From: Phycicoccus sp.
Lineage (GTDB): Bacteria > Actinomycetota > Actinomycetes > Actinomycetales > Dermatophilaceae
NCBI GenBank assembly: GCA_017993715.1
Contig: JAGOME010000050.1
Location: 1-33,828 of the forward strand
DNA length: 33,828 bases
Direction of reading: 5' to 3'
Of the stretch, positions 17,339 through 25,534 are shown one piece after another. The notes under the pieces were generated by a model, which saw only the letters and a list, made by a program, of their open reading frames with translations, ran no database searches and was not told the origin of the DNA. A program made the position numbers and the translations under genes. Each line of letters starts with the position of its first letter. Within the stretch, counting starts at the first letter, position 1.

Positions 17339-17349
17339 CCCTCCCTCCT

Positions 17350-17408
17350 CGAGATGACCCGACACGCGGATGAATGCCGTGCCGACCTCGGCGTGTCACG
17401 TCATCTCG
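17350..17408. repeat. 18-bp imperfect inverted repeat between TRIC and clpB
   Basis: The left arm CGAGATGACCCGACACGC (17350-17367) and right arm GCGTGTCACGTCATCTCG (17391-17408) pair at 16 of 18 positions around a 23-nt loop. The loop contains GAATGCCG (17372-17379). There is no T-run, so it is not a standard terminator; an operator or a long hairpin are both possible. Confidence 0.7.
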
Positions 17409-17474
17409 ACCTGGAGGTGAGGCGGCAGTCGGGCGGCATTGTGTGAGTCCGGGCGGCTCAGCGAGAAACTCAGC

Positions 17475-17508
17475 CTTGAGTGGAATAGGCTCAACTTTGA
17501 CGAGGTTG
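17475..17508 (+). promoter_or_regulatory. clpB control region: HAIR operator overlapping a SigR/SigH-type promoter
   Basis: CTTGAGT (17475-17481), 7 nt, then GCTCAAC (17489-17495) matches the HspR operator CTTGAGT-N7-ACTCAAG at 12 of 14 positions. GGAAT (17482-17486), exactly 18 nt, then GTTG (17505-17508) fits the SigR/SigH consensus GGAAT-N18-GTT. The -35 element lies inside the operator, so HspR binding would block it. The start codon of clpB is 104 nt downstream of the GTTG. Confidence 0.75.
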
Positions 17509-17612
17509 CATCTGTAGACCTCTGACCTGTCCAGGATGCCGATTCCCGCGGCGCAGGACGGCTCAGATTGCTGAATTTCCGCACGCAGACTCACCAAGGA
17601 GAACCGACACTC

Positions 17613-20177
17613 GTGGAACTCAAGCCGACCAACAAGGTGGCCGAGGCGCTCGCGCTCGCCCAGCGCGCAGCCCAGACGGCCGGCCATGCAGAGATCACGC
17701 CCGACCAGATCACCAGCAGCCTGATCCAGCTCGATACCCCCCAGGCCGACCTCCTCCTGCAGGCTGCCGGAACGGGGGCCGGCCACGTCCTCGGCCAGGC
17801 CGATGCCCGGCTGCGCGCCCTGCCGACGACGAGCGGAGCGAACCAGGCCCCGACGTTCGGGCGCGAGGCCCTGGCCGTCCTGCAGCGCGCCGACACCCTC
17901 ATGCGCGCCAAGGGCGACAGCTTCCTCGCCTTTGACCTGCTCCTGCTCGCCCTCGCCGAGACCGGTTCGTTGGCCGCCGTCGAGAAGCGCGGGGCCGCCG
18001 ACATGGAGCGCGCCATCGATGCGCAGCGCGGCGGCCGTAAGGTCACGAGCGAGACCCCGGCCGAGGGCGGTGAGGCGCTGGCTCAGTACGGCGCCGACCT
18101 CACCCAGGCCGCCCGCGACGGCAAGCTCGACCCGGTCATCGGCCGGGATGCCGAGATCCGCCGCGTCGTCCAGGTGCTCTCGCGCCGGACCAAGAACAAC
18201 CCCGTCCTCATCGGTGAGCCCGGTGTCGGCAAGACCGCCGTTGTCGAGGGCCTGGCCCAGCGCATCGTCGACGGCGACGTCCCGGAGTCGCTGCGGGACA
18301 AGCGCCTCATCAGCCTGGACCTCGGCGCCATGGTCGCTGGGGCGAAATACCGCGGTGAGTTCGAGGAGCGCCTCAAGTCCGTCCTGGAGGAGATCAAGGG
18401 CAGCGACGGCCAGATCATCACCTTCATCGACGAGCTGCACACCGTCGTCGGCGCCGGCGCGAGCGGTGAGGGCGCCATGGACGCCGGCAACATGCTCAAG
18501 CCGATGCTCGCCCGCGGTGAGCTCCGCCTCGTCGGCGCGACCACGCTCGATGAGTTTCGTCAGCACATCGAGAAGGACCCCGCGCTCGAGCGCCGCTTCC
18601 AGCAGGTCTTCGTCGGTGAGCCCAGCGTCGAGGACACCATCGCCATCCTGCGCGGCCTCAAGGAGCGCTACGAGGCGCACCACAAGGTCGAGATCGAGGA
18701 CTCCGCACTCGTTGCCGCGGCGAGCCTGTCCGATCGCTACATCACCGGCCGTCAACTGCCCGACAAGGCCATCGACCTCGTCGACGAGGCCGCGTCGCGG
18801 CTGCGCATGGAGATCGACTCCAGCCCGGTCGAGATCGACGAGCTCCAGCGCGCCGTTGACCGGCTCAAGATGGAGGAGCTGCACCTGGCCAAGGAGACCG
18901 ACGACGCTTCCCTCGACCGGCTGGCCAAGCTGCGGGCCGACCTGGCCGAGCGCTCCGAGGAGCTCGCCGATCTCACCGCGCGGTGGGAGGCCGAGAAGGC
19001 CGGTCTGAACAAGATCGGTGACCTGCGCGCCCGCCTGGACGACCTGCGTACCGAGGCCGAGCGCAAGCAGCGCGACGGCGACTACGAGGGCGCCTCGCGC
19101 ATCCTCTACGGCGAGATCCCCGCCCTCGAAAAGGACCTTGCGGTCGCCGACGAGGACGAGATCGCCCACTCCAGCGACCTCATGGTCAAGGAGCGGGTCG
19201 GGGCCGACGACATCGCCGAGGTCATCTCGTCGTGGACTGGTATCCCCGCGGGCCGGCTGCTGCAGGGCGAGACCGAGAAGCTGCTGTCGATGGAGTCGAT
19301 CATCGGCTCGCGCCTCATCGGTCAGCAGACCGCGGTCCAGGCCGTGTCGGATGCGGTGCGCCGCAGCCGAGCCGGGATCGCCGACCCCGATCGACCGACC
19401 GGCTCGTTCCTCTTCCTCGGGCCGACCGGAGTCGGCAAGACCGAGCTCGCGAAATCGTTGGCGGACTTCCTGTTCGACGACGAGCGCGCCATGGTGCGCA
19501 TCGACATGTCCGAGTATGCCGAGCGGCATGCGGTCGCGCGCCTCATCGGAGCCCCTCCCGGCTACGTCGGCTACGAGGAGGGCGGCCAACTTACCGAGGC
19601 GGTGCGCCGACGGCCCTACTCGGTCGTGCTCTTCGATGAGATCGAGAAGGCGCACCCCGAGGTGTTCGACATCCTCTTGCAGGTCCTCGACGACGGCCGC
19701 CTCACCGACGGTCAGGGTCGCACGGTCGACTTCCGCAACGTCATCCTCGTGCTGACCTCCAACCTGGGCTCCCAGTTCCTCATCGACCCGACGCTGAGCC
19801 CGGAGGAGAAGCACGACGCCGTCATGGCGACGGTGCGGGCGGCATTCAAGCCTGAGTTCCTCAACCGGCTCGACGAGATCGTCGTCTTCGATCCGCTGAG
19901 CCAGGACGAGCTTGCCCACATCGTCGAGCTGCAGGTCCGGGCGCTGGCCACGCGGCTGCATGACCGCCGGATCTCCCTCGAGGTGACCGAGGCGGCCCGA
20001 CACTGGCTCGCGGACCAGGGTTACGACCCGGCCTACGGCGCGCGGCCGCTGCGTCGTTTGGTCCAGAAGGAGATCGGCGACCGACTCGCCAGGGCGATCC
20101 TCGCCGGAGCGGTCCGCGACGGCGACGCGGTCCTGGTCGACGTCCTCCCGGACGGTGAGGGGCTCACCCTGCGTTGA
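17613..20177 (+). CDS. clpB: Disaggregase ClpB (Hsp104 family)
   Basis: ClpB is a hexameric AAA+ machine that, with DnaK, extracts proteins from aggregates. The 854-residue product has the N-domain (about 1-145), AAA-1 with Walker A GEPGVGKT at about 201-208, the coiled-coil middle domain (about 395-525), AAA-2 with GPTGVGKTE at about 603, and the C-terminal small domain. Start: GTG 17613 follows AAGGAGA by 10 nt and gives [13 protein letters not shown], the family start; the TTG at 17568 is in frame but unsupported. Control is by the HAIR/SigR-type region upstream. The 3' end overlaps the opposite-strand membrane protein gene by 14 bp. Confidence 0.97.
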   Translation: MELKPTNKVAEALALAQRAAQTAGHAEITPDQITSSLIQLDTPQADLLLQAAGTGAGHVLGQADARLRALPTTSGANQAPTFGREALAVLQRADTLMRAKGDSFLAFDLLLLALAETGSLAAVEKRGAADMERAIDAQRGGRKVTSETPAEGGEALAQYGADLTQAARDGKLDPVIGRDAEIRRVVQVLSRRTKNNPVLIGEPGVGKTAVVEGLAQRIVDGDVPESLRDKRLISLDLGAMVAGAKYRGEFEERLKSVLEEIKGSDGQIITFIDELHTVVGAGASGEGAMDAGNMLKPMLARGELRLVGATTLDEFRQHIEKDPALERRFQQVFVGEPSVEDTIAILRGLKERYEAHHKVEIEDSALVAAASLSDRYITGRQLPDKAIDLVDEAASRLRMEIDSSPVEIDELQRAVDRLKMEELHLAKETDDASLDRLAKLRADLAERSEELADLTARWEAEKAGLNKIGDLRARLDDLRTEAERKQRDGDYEGASRILYGEIPALEKDLAVADEDEIAHSSDLMVKERVGADDIAEVISSWTGIPAGRLLQGETEKLLSMESIIGSRLIGQQTAVQAVSDAVRRSRAGIADPDRPTGSFLFLGPTGVGKTELAKSLADFLFDDERAMVRIDMSEYAERHAVARLIGAPPGYVGYEEGGQLTEAVRRRPYSVVLFDEIEKAHPEVFDILLQVLDDGRLTDGQGRTVDFRNVILVLTSNLGSQFLIDPTLSPEEKHDAVMATVRAAFKPEFLNRLDEIVVFDPLSQDELAHIVELQVRALATRLHDRRISLEVTEAARHWLADQGYDPAYGARPLRRLVQKEIGDRLARAILAGAVRDGDAVLVDVLPDGEGLTLR

Positions 20178-20754
20178 GGCCGGGGATGACGTCGTCGAGT
20201 TCGTCGAGGCAGTTCGGCGGCACCCAGTCGCCGTGATGTGCGAACTCCTGGCAGGTGACCAGCCGCGGGTGGTAGTGCCCGCCGGCGACACCTAACGCAA
20301 GGCACGTCCCGATGAGGGCGACCGCGACCACCTGGTCGCGGCGCCCGAGTCGGAAGAAATCAGTGTCGAGCATGCGGGCCAACGCCATCAGGGTGATCGG
20401 GAGGGTCAGCACCGCCCCGGCCGCCGGGATCAGCGCCAGGAGGATCAGCAGGTTCTCCGGCAGGACGACGACGAGCACCATGGCGAGCAGCGGCAGGCTC
20501 AGCATGAAGCGGACCTTCATGCTGACCCGCAGGGCGTGCGGGTGGACAAAGCTCACCGCCAGCGCGACGAGCGAGACGATCACGAAGGCGAAATACCGCT
20601 TGTAGCCGACGAAAATCTCGAACGCCCCGAAGTCCCACCCGACCCAGAAGGCGAACAACCCGCCGCTGATCGACACCAACAGCAGCGCCCTGGCCGAGGC
20701 TGTGCGATCCGGCGCCGCCGCGCGCCCCGACGCCTCGCCTTGCTGTCCTTCCAC
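20164..20754 (-). CDS. Uncharacterised small multi-pass membrane protein
   Basis: The 196-residue product has about four to five hydrophobic segments, such as ALLLVSISGGLFAFWVGW, YFAFVIVSLVALAVSF, LLAMVLVVVLPENLLILLA and VVAVALIGTCLALGVAGG. The tail is soluble with two cysteines (VTCQEF and NCLDEL) that could form an extracytoplasmic disulfide. I recognise no family. GTG 20754 is chosen because it follows a TAATGT -10 box by 7 nt with no ribosome-binding site. The long open frame upstream is antisense to lprG and should be ignored. It is divergent from lprG and convergent with clpB. Confidence 0.65.
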   Translation of the reverse strand: MEGQQGEASGRAAAPDRTASARALLLVSISGGLFAFWVGWDFGAFEIFVGYKRYFAFVIVSLVALAVSFVHPHALRVSMKVRFMLSLPLLAMVLVVVLPENLLILLALIPAAGAVLTLPITLMALARMLDTDFFRLGRRDQVVAVALIGTCLALGVAGGHYHPRLVTCQEFAHHGDWVPPNCLDELDDVIPGLNAG

Positions 20755-20761
20755 CCGCGAG

Positions 20762-20801
20762 ACATTACCGGCGCGGCGCAGGGCGGCCTGCGCAGTACAG
20801 T
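20762..20801. promoter_or_regulatory. Divergent leaderless promoters between membrane-protein gene and lprG
   Basis: On the minus strand TAATGT (20767-20762) ends 7 nt before GTG 20754. On the plus strand TACAGT (20796-20801) ends 7 nt before ATG 20809. Neither gene has a Shine-Dalgarno sequence. -35 elements are unclear. Confidence 0.45.
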
Positions 20802-20808
20802 GGCCCGC

Positions 20809-21507
20809 ATGCTCCGCCGCAGCGTCCTGGCCCTGCTTCCGGCCGCGGCCGTCACCCTCGCCCTGGCCGCCTGCTCCGACGACACCGACGCCGCCCCCGA
20901 GGTCAAAGCCGCAGACGCCCTGAATGCCGCGCGCACGGCATTCGACTCCGCCGGATCGGCCCAGGTGGCCTTGACGAGTACGGATGTCCCGACCGGGCAA
21001 AGCGGGGTGACCGGCGCGACGGGCGTGGCGGTGATCAGTACGACCCAGCCGAAGTTCGATGGCCAGATCGCCGGCACCTTCTCGGGCGTCACCGGGAATG
21101 TTGCCGTCCGCGCCATCGGGACGCAGGCCTGGGTCAAGCTCTTCACCGATACGTTCGAGCCATTCGACCTCGAGGGCGCTGGGGCGCCCAACCCGGCCGC
21201 CTTGTTCGACCCGAATGCCGGGCTGTCGGCGCTCATGGGCGACACCACCGCTGCGGCCTACGGCGACAAGGTCCGGTCCGGCAAGGAGATCCTCACGACC
21301 GTGACCGGCGCCGTGCCCGGCTCCCGGATCCAGGAGCTCCTCATGCTGGGCGATGGGACCGGGACGTTCGATGTCACCTACGGCATCACCGAGGCCGGCG
21401 AGCTGCGCACCATCACCACCAAGGGCGCGTTCTACGGCACGGCCATCTCGACCTACGACATCGCGTTGACCGAGTACGGCACACCCATTGAGATCAGCGC
21501 ACCCTAG
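20809..21507 (+). CDS. LppX/LprAFG-family lipoprotein (LprG-like)
   Basis: The 232-residue product has a lipoprotein signal (MLRRSVLALL...) with lipobox LALAAC and the acylated Cys at residue 22. The mature part has the LppX/LprAFG pattern: an early helix with AADALNAARTAF, then the half-barrel strands (VAVRAIGTQAWVKLFTDTF), ending in a strand with TYDIALTEYGTPIEI. In mycobacteria LprG carries triacylated lipids and lipoglycans across the periplasm and works with the transporter P55 encoded next to it. Here an MFS exporter gene starts within the last codons of this one, the same pairing. An inverted pair of the octamer lies inside at 20922-20943. Confidence 0.8.
   Translation: MLRRSVLALLPAAAVTLALAACSDDTDAAPEVKAADALNAARTAFDSAGSAQVALTSTDVPTGQSGVTGATGVAVISTTQPKFDGQIAGTFSGVTGNVAVRAIGTQAWVKLFTDTFEPFDLEGAGAPNPAALFDPNAGLSALMGDTTAAAYGDKVRSGKEILTTVTGAVPGSRIQELLMLGDGTGTFDVTYGITEAGELRTITTKGAFYGTAISTYDIALTEYGTPIEISAP
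20922..20943. repeat. Inverted pair of the GAATGCCG octamer inside lprG
   Basis: GAATGCCG (20922-20929) and CGGCATTC (20936-20943) are exact reverse complements with a 6-nt gap. The pair lies in the early part of the mature lipoprotein coding region. Confidence 0.8.
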
Positions 21508-23140
21508 GGCGCTCCTCGCCACGGCCTGCGTGGCCGTCGCGCTCGCGGCTGCCGACACCTATGTCGTCGTCCTCGCGCTGACGGACATGATGGCGGGCGT
21601 CGGGCTCGGGGTTGACGCGCTGCAGAAGGCGACGCCCATCGTCTCTGGCTTCCTCGTCGGGTACATCTGTGTGCTCCCCTTGGTCGGTCGCCTCGCGGAC
21701 CTGGTCGACCGGCGGCGGGTGCTCCTGGCGTGTCTCGCGATCTTCGTCGTGGGCTCGGGCCTGACGGCGCTCGCCGTCGAGCTCCCGGTGCTCGTTACCG
21801 GCCGGGTGTTCCAGGGTGTCGGCGGTGGAGGGCTCGTCCCCGCGACCCTGGCAATTGTCGCGTCCTCCTGGCCGCCGGATCGCCGCGGACTGCCACTCGG
21901 CGTGGTCGGTGCGGTGCAGGAGGTCGGATCGGTCCTCGGCCCGGTCCTCGGTGCGCTGATCCTGGCCGTGTGGGACTGGCGAGCGATCTTCTGGGTCGGC
22001 GCGGCCCTCGGGATTGTCCTGGTGTTCACCGTGATCGGGGTCGACGGGCGCTGGCGGCTGGCCCGCCCGTCACTCGCAGCCATCTCGACGGCCACCGGTC
22101 TCGCCGTGCTCGGGCTCGCGCTGGCCGCCCCCGAGCCTCTGGTCACGAGCATCACGCTCGGGATCCCGTTCGTGCCCTTCGGGCAGGCCACCTCTCGGCT
22201 GGCCACGCCGGTCGGCACCGTGGCGCTGGGACTGTTGCTTGCGGCCTTCGCGCTCTCGGTCCGGCGGTGGCTCCCGGTGCTACGGCGCGCGGACCTCCCG
22301 GGCGCGCTGCTGCTCGGCGGCGCCCTGGGTTGCGTCGTCGTCACCTTCGCGGCGGCGGACCCGGCCAAGGAGGTCGTCGGGGCGGTCGGTGGGGGGCTCC
22401 TGCCCGCCGCTGTGGTCCTGGGCATCTTGTATGCCGTGCGCCACCGTCGCGCGGCCGAGCCTCTCATCGCGCGAGGCTTGGTCCGGGGGCGGGCCGCCTG
22501 GGCGCTGGCGGTGTCGGCCTGTGTCGGGGTGGCGTTGGTGGCGATCGTCGTCGATGTGCCGTTGCTGGCCCGGCTCCTGCTGAGTGACACGGTCAGCGCT
22601 GGAGCGCAGGTCGAGACGGAGGCGGCCCTCGTCCTCGTGCGGTTCCTCATCGCCGTGCCGATCGGTGCCCTTGTGGGCGGCTGGCTGCTGCGCTGGGTCG
22701 GCGACGGCCTGGTCGCGGCGCCTGGGTTGGCTCTGACCTGTGGCGCGATGCTGGCCATGACCGGTTGGGGGAGAGGGGCGTTCGACGCCCCATCGGCGAC
22801 CCTCGTGCTCGTGCTCGCCGGTCTCGGACTCGGCCTCACGCTCGCCCCGGTCAACAATGCCGCCCTCGCGTCGGCCGGTCCCAGCGAGTTGGCGACCGTG
22901 AGCTCGCTGGTCGTCGTCGCCCGAATGGTCGGCATGGTCGTCGGCCTCGCCCTGCTCACCGCGATCGGGTTGCGGCAGTATTACTCCGCGGTGGCGGAAC
23001 TGCCGGATCGTACGGATCCGGTTGCCCTCGTCGACGCCGCGATCCTCCAGGTGCACGGCGTGTTCCAGGGGGCAGCGCTCGTCGCAGGGGTGGGCGCAGT
23101 GGCGGCCTTGCGTCTGGGATGGGTGCGGCGACGCGCCTGA
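21488..23140 (+). CDS. MFS drug/lipid exporter, DHA2/P55-like (14 TM)
   Basis: The 550-residue protein has about 14 membrane helices. Motif A appears as GRLADLVDRRRV after helix 2, and a motif-C-like stretch as GAVQEVGSVLGPVLGALI in helix 5, both typical of the DHA2 antiporters. P55 (Rv1410c) of M. tuberculosis is of this type and cooperates with LprG to export triacylglycerides and other lipids. Start: TTG 21488 overlaps the end of lprG by 20 bp and leaves helix 1 intact; a later GTG would cut it. Tight coupling to the lipoprotein gene suggests one operon. Substrate not determinable from sequence. Confidence 0.85.
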   Translation: MRSAHPRALLATACVAVALAAADTYVVVLALTDMMAGVGLGVDALQKATPIVSGFLVGYICVLPLVGRLADLVDRRRVLLACLAIFVVGSGLTALAVELPVLVTGRVFQGVGGGGLVPATLAIVASSWPPDRRGLPLGVVGAVQEVGSVLGPVLGALILAVWDWRAIFWVGAALGIVLVFTVIGVDGRWRLARPSLAAISTATGLAVLGLALAAPEPLVTSITLGIPFVPFGQATSRLATPVGTVALGLLLAAFALSVRRWLPVLRRADLPGALLLGGALGCVVVTFAAADPAKEVVGAVGGGLLPAAVVLGILYAVRHRRAAEPLIARGLVRGRAAWALAVSACVGVALVAIVVDVPLLARLLLSDTVSAGAQVETEAALVLVRFLIAVPIGALVGGWLLRWVGDGLVAAPGLALTCGAMLAMTGWGRGAFDAPSATLVLVLAGLGLGLTLAPVNNAALASAGPSELATVSSLVVVARMVGMVVGLALLTAIGLRQYYSAVAELPDRTDPVALVDAAILQVHGVFQGAALVAGVGAVAALRLGWVRRRA

Positions 23141-23142
23141 CG

Positions 23143-24009
23143 TCAGGCGGTGAGGTGCCGCGCGAGCGACGCCGTCACGAGGTCGGTGGCTTCGTAGGGG
23201 AGCATGTGGCCCAGACCCTCGAGTGCGGTGAAGTGTGCGCCCGGGATGCCGTCGGCGAGCCTGCGGCCCCAGCTGACCGGGGTCAGCTGGTCCTCGGTCC
23301 CGCTGAAGACATCGGTGGGGACGTCGACGAAGTGCGCGAGTGAGGACACCTCGTCGTGCCGGGACAGGGCATCAAAGTAACGGCCGATGGTTGGCATCTT
23401 GCACTGCTGGATCATCGCGACGGTCTCGGCCATGTCGGCTTTGCTCGCGCCCTTGCCGAAGAGGCGCGGTCCTTCGATCGCCGTCGGCACGAGCCATCCG
23501 GGCGCGATCTGAGGGGCGCGTTTGGCGATCCCCATGACCATGCTTTCCAGGGGGATCACCTTGCGACCGGCGACCGAAGCGGCAGTCGCCACGAGAGTGA
23601 CGCCTTGAACCCGTTCTTGCAGAACGGTATGGAACTGCCCAGCGAAGGCCATGATCGTCATGCCGCCCATGCTGTGCCCGCCGAGAACGAGCGGCCCCTC
23701 GGGGGCCAGTGCGGTGATGACCTCGTGGAGGTCGCGCCCCAGCTCGCGCACGCTGACCTCGGCGTCGTCGCCCATGGTGGACTGGCCGTGGCCGCGGTGG
23801 TCATAGGCGATGACGCGCACCGGATGGGTCGCGTGGAGCGCCTCGACGACCGGCCGCCAGGCGTTGCGGTTGAGCGTCCAGCCGTGCGCGAGCACGACCG
23901 TCGGCAGTTGCGGATCGACGGGGCCGTCCGGCAGGTATTCCTGCGCCATGAGGAGCGCCCCGCCCGCGACGGGGATGGTGACGGTCCGAGGTATGGCGTA
24001 GGCAGTCAT
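23143..24009 (-). CDS. Alpha/beta hydrolase
   Basis: The 288-residue protein has the oxyanion strand VVLAHGWTLNR, the nucleophile elbow GHSMGG (Ser about 112), the acid Asp in SGTEDQLTP and the His in LEGLGHMLP, so the triad is complete. It resembles general esterase, lactonase or haloperoxidase-like cytosolic hydrolases without a signal peptide; the substrate is unknown. It overlaps the end of exonuclease III by ATGA and is cotranscribed with it. Its end lies 2 bp from the end of the convergent MFS gene. Confidence 0.85.
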   Translation of the reverse strand: MTAYAIPRTVTIPVAGGALLMAQEYLPDGPVDPQLPTVVLAHGWTLNRNAWRPVVEALHATHPVRVIAYDHRGHGQSTMGDDAEVSVRELGRDLHEVITALAPEGPLVLGGHSMGGMTIMAFAGQFHTVLQERVQGVTLVATAASVAGRKVIPLESMVMGIAKRAPQIAPGWLVPTAIEGPRLFGKGASKADMAETVAMIQQCKMPTIGRYFDALSRHDEVSSLAHFVDVPTDVFSGTEDQLTPVSWGRRLADGIPGAHFTALEGLGHMLPYEATDLVTASLARHLTA

Positions 24010-24788
24010 ACGGTCTCCAGCTCGACCACGACGGGGGCATGATCGGATGCGCCCTGGCCCTTGCGCTCCTCGCGGTCGATCGCGGCCCCCTGGACGCGAT
24101 CAGCAAAGGCGGGGGAGCCCAGGAGGAAGTCGATGCGCATCCCGCGCCGCTTCTGGAAGGCCAGCCGGGTGTAATCCCAGTAGGTATAGGTGCCCGGCCC
24201 CGGGGCGTGCGGGCGGACGACATCGGTCCAGCCGTCGTCGAGGAAGCCGGTGAATGCCGCCCGCTCCCGCCCGCTCACATGGCTCTTGTCCTCGTAGTAC
24301 TCCATCGACCAGACGTCCTCGTCGAAGGGCGCGATGTTCCAGTCGCCGCAGAGCACTGCCGGCCCGTCCATCCAGGGCTTGGCGCTGTCGCGCAACGCGG
24401 ACAGCCAGGCGATCTTGTAGTCCATGTGCGGGTCCTCGAGATTGCGCCCGTTGGGGACGTAGACAGACACGACCCGAATGCCGCCACACGTGGCCGCGAT
24501 CATCCGCGCCTCCTGCTGCGCGGGCTCGCCCCAACCAGGGTCGCCGTCGAAGCCGCGCTGTACGTCGGTCAGTCCGATGCGCGAGAGGATCGCGACGCCA
24601 TTCCACTGGTTGTATCCGCGGTGAGCAACCTCGTAGCCGAGCGACTGGAGGCGCTCGTAGGGGAACTGCTCGTCCTTGGCCTTGGACTCCTGCAGGGCGA
24701 GCACATCGACGTCGCTGCGTTCCAGCCAGGCCTCAAGCCGATCGATGCGGGCTCGGATCGAGTTGACATTCCAGGTTGCCAGGCGCAC
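24006..24788 (-). CDS. xthA: Exodeoxyribonuclease III
   Basis: ExoIII is the AP endonuclease and 3'-phosphodiesterase of base-excision repair. The 260-residue protein carries the family motifs: TWNVNSIRAR at the start, LQESKAKDEQFP with the metal-binding Glu, the central GDWNIAPFDEDVW with catalytic Asp and Asn, and the C-terminal SDHAPVVVE. GTG 24788 gives the family start MRLATWNVNS. TAGGTT at 24800-24795 on the minus strand ends 6 nt upstream, so the transcript is probably leaderless. An alpha/beta hydrolase gene follows in an ATGA overlap. Confidence 0.93.
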   Translation of the reverse strand: MRLATWNVNSIRARIDRLEAWLERSDVDVLALQESKAKDEQFPYERLQSLGYEVAHRGYNQWNGVAILSRIGLTDVQRGFDGDPGWGEPAQQEARMIAATCGGIRVVSVYVPNGRNLEDPHMDYKIAWLSALRDSAKPWMDGPAVLCGDWNIAPFDEDVWSMEYYEDKSHVSGRERAAFTGFLDDGWTDVVRPHAPGPGTYTYWDYTRLAFQKRRGMRIDFLLGSPAFADRVQGAAIDREERKGQGASDHAPVVVELETV

Positions 24789-24794
24789 ACCCCC

Positions 24795-24800
24795 AACCTA
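24795..24800 (-). promoter_or_regulatory. Candidate -10 box (TAGGTT) for leaderless xthA mRNA
   Basis: On the minus strand TAGGTT is followed by 6 nt and the GTG start of xthA. No Shine-Dalgarno sequence is present. Confidence 0.4.
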
Positions 24801-24865
24801 CTTGCCAGTTGTTGTGGCGCCTTCAGGAGGGTCCGGGATGTGGTCGTGCTACACGGATCTCGCGT

Positions 24866-24871
24866 TACACT
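24866..24871 (+). promoter_or_regulatory. Candidate -10 box (TACACT) of the toxin-antitoxin operon
   Basis: TACACT ends 5 nt before the antitoxin ATG and no Shine-Dalgarno sequence exists, implying a leaderless transcript. A second TACAC lies 16 bp upstream (24850-24854) as a short direct repeat that could be an operator half-site. Confidence 0.4.
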
Positions 24872-24876
24872 GGTAC

Positions 24877-25110
24877 ATGGCTAACCTCACGATCAGCGTT
24901 GACGACGCCACCTTGAAGCGGGCGAGGTTGCGGGCGCTCCAGCGGGATGAGTCGGTCAACGCCTACCTCGCCGAGTCGCTCCGTCGGTATGCCGATGGCG
25001 GTGAAGCCGACGAGCGGATGGCGCGTGTGCTCGCCCTCGCGGAGGCATCCGCCTCAGGCACGGGTCGAGACGGACGGACCTGGACACGCGACGAGGTGCA
25101 TCGTGGCTGA
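24877..25110 (+). CDS. Ribbon-helix-helix antitoxin (VapB-like)
   Basis: The 77-residue product starts ANLTISVDDATLKRARLRAL, an RHH pattern: a short strand followed by two helices, with SVNAYLAESLRRYA as the second helix. The acidic/polar C-terminal tail (about 48-77) would be the part that inhibits the toxin. Its stop overlaps the PIN-domain gene start by 8 bp, the usual antitoxin-first order, and RHH antitoxins normally repress their own promoter. The ATG at 24877 follows a -10 box directly. Too divergent to name beyond VapB-like. Confidence 0.8.
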   Translation: MANLTISVDDATLKRARLRALQRDESVNAYLAESLRRYADGGEADERMARVLALAEASASGTGRDGRTWTRDEVHRG

Positions 25111-25534
25111 GTTCCTCGACACCAACGTCGTGGTTTACGCCTTCGACAACGACGAGCCCGCCAAGCAAGCCCGGGCGCGACAGGTGATGTCGGAGCGCCC
25201 AGATGCCGTGATCAGCACGCAGGTCCTCTTGGAGTGGTACTCGGTCGTCACGCGGAAGTTCTCTCCCCCCATGCCGACCGATCTCGCTGTCCAGGCGTTG
25301 GCCTCCTTGGCCGAGCTCGATGTCATCGCCACCGATGCCGAACTCGTCGTGCGAGCCGCCGAAACCTCGGCCACCCACCAGATCTCCATCTGGGACGCCA
25401 TGATCATCGAGTCCGCCAACCTGGCGGGGTGCCACGTTCTCTTGAGCGAGGACCTGAGCGACGGTGCCTCTATCCGTGGTGTGACAGTGCGTAATCCGTT
25501 CTCCATCACGGCCGAGCGGGACGTGGCCGGATGA
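25103..25534 (+). CDS. vapC: PIN-domain ribonuclease toxin (VapC-like)
   Basis: PIN-domain toxins are Mg-dependent RNases; known VapC targets are initiator tRNA or the 23S sarcin-ricin loop. The 143-residue protein has the four-acid set: Asp6 in FLDTNVVVYAFD, Glu in LLEWYSVVTRK (about 44), Asp in ISIWDAMIIESA (about 97), and a further Asp in LSEDLSDG (about 115). GTG 25103 overlaps the antitoxin stop by 8 bp and gives MAEFLDTN. It ends with ATGA overlapping the DinB-like gene, which is unusual for a stand-alone toxin-antitoxin pair. Confidence 0.87.
   Translation: MAEFLDTNVVVYAFDNDEPAKQARARQVMSERPDAVISTQVLLEWYSVVTRKFSPPMPTDLAVQALASLAELDVIATDAELVVRAAETSATHQISIWDAMIIESANLAGCHVLLSEDLSDGASIRGVTVRNPFSITAERDVAG

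Noticed and set aside
17112-20291. 1059-codon open frame antisense to clpB
   Set aside because: It is a mirror of the high-GC third-codon positions of clpB, has shadow-like composition, no family motifs, and covers the clpB promoter.
20755-21558. N-terminal extension of the small membrane protein on the minus strand
   Set aside because: The extension is antisense to lprG and low in information; GTG 20754 with its -10 box explains the gene.
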